Both the position numbers and the translations under genes were made by a program. From positions 1 to 64,000 of the forward strand of contig JABYQS010000163.1 of assembly GCA_022592435.1 (NCBI GenBank): a DNA stretch of 64,000 bases, written 5' to 3'. This DNA is from Cerioporus squamosus. Its lineage: Eukaryota > Basidiomycota > Agaricomycetes > Polyporales > Polyporaceae. The notes under the pieces are model-generated. The model saw nothing but the letters and a program-made list of their open reading frames with translations, had not been told where the DNA came from and made no database searches. The stretch's first letter is position 1. The number at the start of each line of letters is the position of its first letter. Shown here in pieces: positions 61,801 to 64,000 of this stretch.

Positions 61801-62917
61801 AATGAACTGCTCAGTTCCATGCCATAGCTGCAGGAGCAATGAAACAGATGGAAGGTAAATTCTAAACTCAGCAAAAGAAATCATCTCGTGACCCCGCGCA
61901 TAGAACTAGCTTCAGTGATGACTCCAGCTCGACCACCGTAAGGGCGGGCCTCTCCGATGGGAGGGAAGGCATGTCAATGGGCGAGCAACCGCCGCGCGAG
62001 CTTACCTTTCAGGTGGGCGTTCTGTTTGAGCGTGCACGGCCGTCATGCCTTTATGATGCGTTCCGACTCTCTCAACGCTCGCGACTCTGGTCATCCTTAC
62101 CGGGAGCATAAACCCAGTTAGTAGGGCAAGAGCTGTGCGCGAACCATCAATGTCACTGGGTTCCTCCTGCAAGTACGAGACTTGACAGGAGCGGACGATG
62201 AAACCGAGCCACTCCGAGTGACTGGATGATCGACAAAGACGTCTCGCCCACCACACTGCACGAGTCTAGATCCGCAATGTAATCACATACCATCCTGCTT
62301 GTCAAGCGTTGGTTTGCATCGAAGTAGGAAGGTCTGAGGACATCCAACTGACGAGCTCTCAAGAGACGTGACAAGACAGTGGCTGGCGGCTAGACTTCCG
62401 ATAGTTTGGGACTCCAGTACTAGACTGCGACGACCCTTTTGAGTATCCGGACACCATGCAGAATACCGCGTGAGAAGGTGGGTGTCATTCACAGATCATG
62501 ACGAGGAATGAGTCAAGCTTCTCTGAACACGATGTATGGGCGCTTAACGGACGATGTCATAGCGCGGATGCAGAATGCGGGCAGGTCTTGCAGGCTCGAG
62601 CGAAGTGGGGGAGACTCACTTGGTGTTGAGGTGAAGATATATCTTTCTTGCATGATTGGGATTTGGATGTGTGACTCTGATAGTGAATTCCGGTAGTCTG
62701 GCAGCGCCCTGAACGGAGGATCTGCATGAGCGCCTCGTGCAGCCACAACGCCTCCTTGACCGACCTTCCACGCTTTTGGGGGAGGGCTCTCGATGAAGTC
62801 TTCGTCGAAAATGCTCTGAAAGGACCCTATTGACGCTCCTGTATCAAGTCCGAGGTGAGTACATACCTTGATGGCGGTGATTTCCTGCTGCTGTAGATCT
62901 TCGACGTTGGGGTCCAT
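55899..62917 (-). CDS. GCN2: eIF2-alpha kinase GCN2
   Basis: Senses uncharged tRNA and phosphorylates eIF2-alpha, lowering general translation and inducing amino-acid biosynthesis. All expected domains are present in order. The N-terminal RWD starts at ATG 62917 (MDPNVEDLQQQEITAIK..FDEDFIESPP, then FPRTYPTGA). A charged helix (AKRRREAEEAEEKKRRD) follows, then a pseudokinase from about 61270 (LASIRHPNLLSVL). The kinase domain has LGRGGFGQVVKARN, the Lys in YAVKKVKL, an acidic insert (DVDEDDDDPF), LHRDIKLTNIF, DFGLATES and YMAPEM. The HisRS-like domain includes VSLNSLVMNHLEQLF and RYHISDIYRPK, followed by an anticodon-binding-like part (CDVYVVSYQPGFLAERLEIA) and the C-terminal domain to stop TAG 55901-55899. 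About 1,650 residues. One exon (58891-58871) is 21 nt. Intron 1 after the first RWD exons is 830 nt. No lesions. Confidence 0.93.
61790..62619 (-). other. 830-nt intron inside the GCN2 RWD region
   Basis: Donor GTGAGT after HLNTK and acceptor TTGTAG before FPRTYP join in phase (AA+G = Lys). At 830 nt it is over ten times the usual length here. It contains no recognisable gene or terminal repeats; an old insertion is likely. Confidence 0.7.
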
Positions 62918-63425
62918 GTCGAGATCGCGGAACGAGTGATGGGTAGATGCTTGAGGAGGGGAGGGCCCAGAGGACCTCGGCAGCTCAAGCCTGCATCGCG
63001 CCGTCGAGTTGGGAGAAGTACAAGGTCGTCGTGGTCGTGGTCGAGTAATAAGGAGTCATTCAGCCCGCGAACCCTGCATGCCGCATATTGAGCCACGTGA
63101 CCGAGGCCACGCGCCGCAAGTTCGCGCCAGCTCGTGGTTTCTTCGTACTACCGCGCGTAAGTACTAAGGAGTAGGCAACGACTTAAACAGCTGGACGCCG
63201 GGCCCTCCGCCCTTCTCGATCAGGACTCTTGAGATGATATGCCTCATGGAGAAGGTTAGGGCAAAGCTTAGCGGCATCCGAGTCGTCGAGGAGGTCGCAT
63301 CAAGGGCATGCTGAGGAGCATAGGAGCACATTGGCCACCGCGATTAAGGCCCACACAGTCTACATGCACCGCAAAGACGAGGCGGGGAGGCTGCCTTCAT
63401 ATGAACTCTCAGTCATTGATCACAG

Positions 63426-64000
63426 TCACGGTTGCATACAGGTTCGCCCCTGGAAGCGAACTTTCACGATCACATCTTGTTTATATCCTTGACGAAGAAG
63501 AGGCCAGAGAGACCCACTGGGGCAAGACAGAAAATCAGTCGCGGATAGAATCGGATGAGATTGCATGGACATACTGTCGCTGGTCTGGTTGTGGAAACCC
63601 CCGAAGCCAACCACGTTCGTAACGTAGAAATGTTCTCCGAGGGCGCTGTTCCCGTTGTTGCCAAACGGCTATCCAGAGGAGCGAAGAAAAGTCAGTAAAG
63701 TGCTGCTAGAGCCAGGGTAGTCAGGTAGACGTTGAAGACGTACACCGCAGGTCCGTACTGTTCCCAGGGCGGTGTCGAAGAGAACGAACCCGATGCTGTG
63801 GATGACTTGACTGGGATCATTCCTAGAAACCGGACCAGCGCGACCGAAGACCGCTAGCAGCGTCTCGCTGTCTTGAAGACGTACATTCGGATTATTCTCC
63901 GAAAGCTGAAGCGACGAGAGTGCAGGGACATACCACGAAAGTCCACCCGGCCCTTCCGTACAGTCTCACTTCCCCGCTCGAATGTCGCGGTATCATATCT
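63426..64000 (-). CDS. partial unidentified gene at right edge
   Basis: A minus-strand frame with coding character enters from the right edge: WYVPALSSLQLSENN, then DSETLLAVFGRAGPV, VIHSIGFVLFDTALG, up to a donor at 63743 (GTACGT). A plausible next exon begins at 63668 (FGNNGNSALGEHFYVTNVV) and stays open to a stop at 63426. The upstream part is cut by the window and the exon plan is uncertain. No family recognised. It would be transcribed in the same direction as GCN2, upstream of it. Confidence 0.4.

Noticed and set aside
1..64000. Virus, prophage, CRISPR array, bacterial operon or intact transposase
   Set aside because: No supporting genes, repeats or reverse transcriptase/transposase motifs were seen on either strand.

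Overview
The window is nuclear DNA of a filamentous basidiomycete, most likely an Agaricomycete. Genes are split by many introns of about 45-65 nt with GT..AG ends and CTNAC-type branch sites. Several families are typical of that group: a FunK1-type kinase, BTB proteins lying next to amidohydrolases, class 3 lipases, and low-complexity Ser/Pro-rich proteins. No virus, CRISPR array or intact transposon was recognised.

Layout. 1-4.3 kb: 3' part of a FunK1 kinase (+), a small conserved protein (-) and the 60S ribosomal protein eL8 gene (-). 5.6-9.3 kb: two class 3 lipase genes tail to tail; the second has lost its start codon and carries a 5-bp frameshift. 11.0-11.8 kb: a small beta-rich protein. 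11.8-15.9 kb: gene-poor, with a foldback repeat. 15.9-18.3 kb: two paralogous small proteins with the same intron plan, the second lying between inverted tRNA-Glu genes. 18.7-19.9 kb: a coiled-coil, His-rich and RG-rich protein that may be an INO80-type chromatin subunit. 20.6-39.7 kb: three copies of a membrane-anchored metal-dependent amidohydrolase, two BTB/POZ genes and one unknown gene. This is the most interesting block: it comes from segmental duplication, and the three amidohydrolases differ by precise presence or absence of single introns. 39.9-41.4 kb: a Ser/Pro-rich protein with a GC-AG intron. 43.1-43.9 kb: a PEBP-family protein. 45.7-52.3 kb: a very large disordered protein. 53.6-55.1 kb: another Ser/Pro-rich protein. 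55.9-62.9 kb: a complete GCN2 eIF2-alpha kinase. The right edge cuts an unidentified gene.

Four tRNA-Glu(CUC) genes are scattered over the window. Three are identical; the one just upstream of the third amidohydrolase has lost one base in the T-stem. The housekeeping genes (eL8, GCN2, tRNAs) look intact, while the duplicated accessory genes show decay (lipase copy 2, probably BTB copy 2) or changing intron content. Coordinates and splice sites were worked out by hand from reading frame, splice signals and paralogue comparison. No database search was run, so family names rest on recognised motifs.
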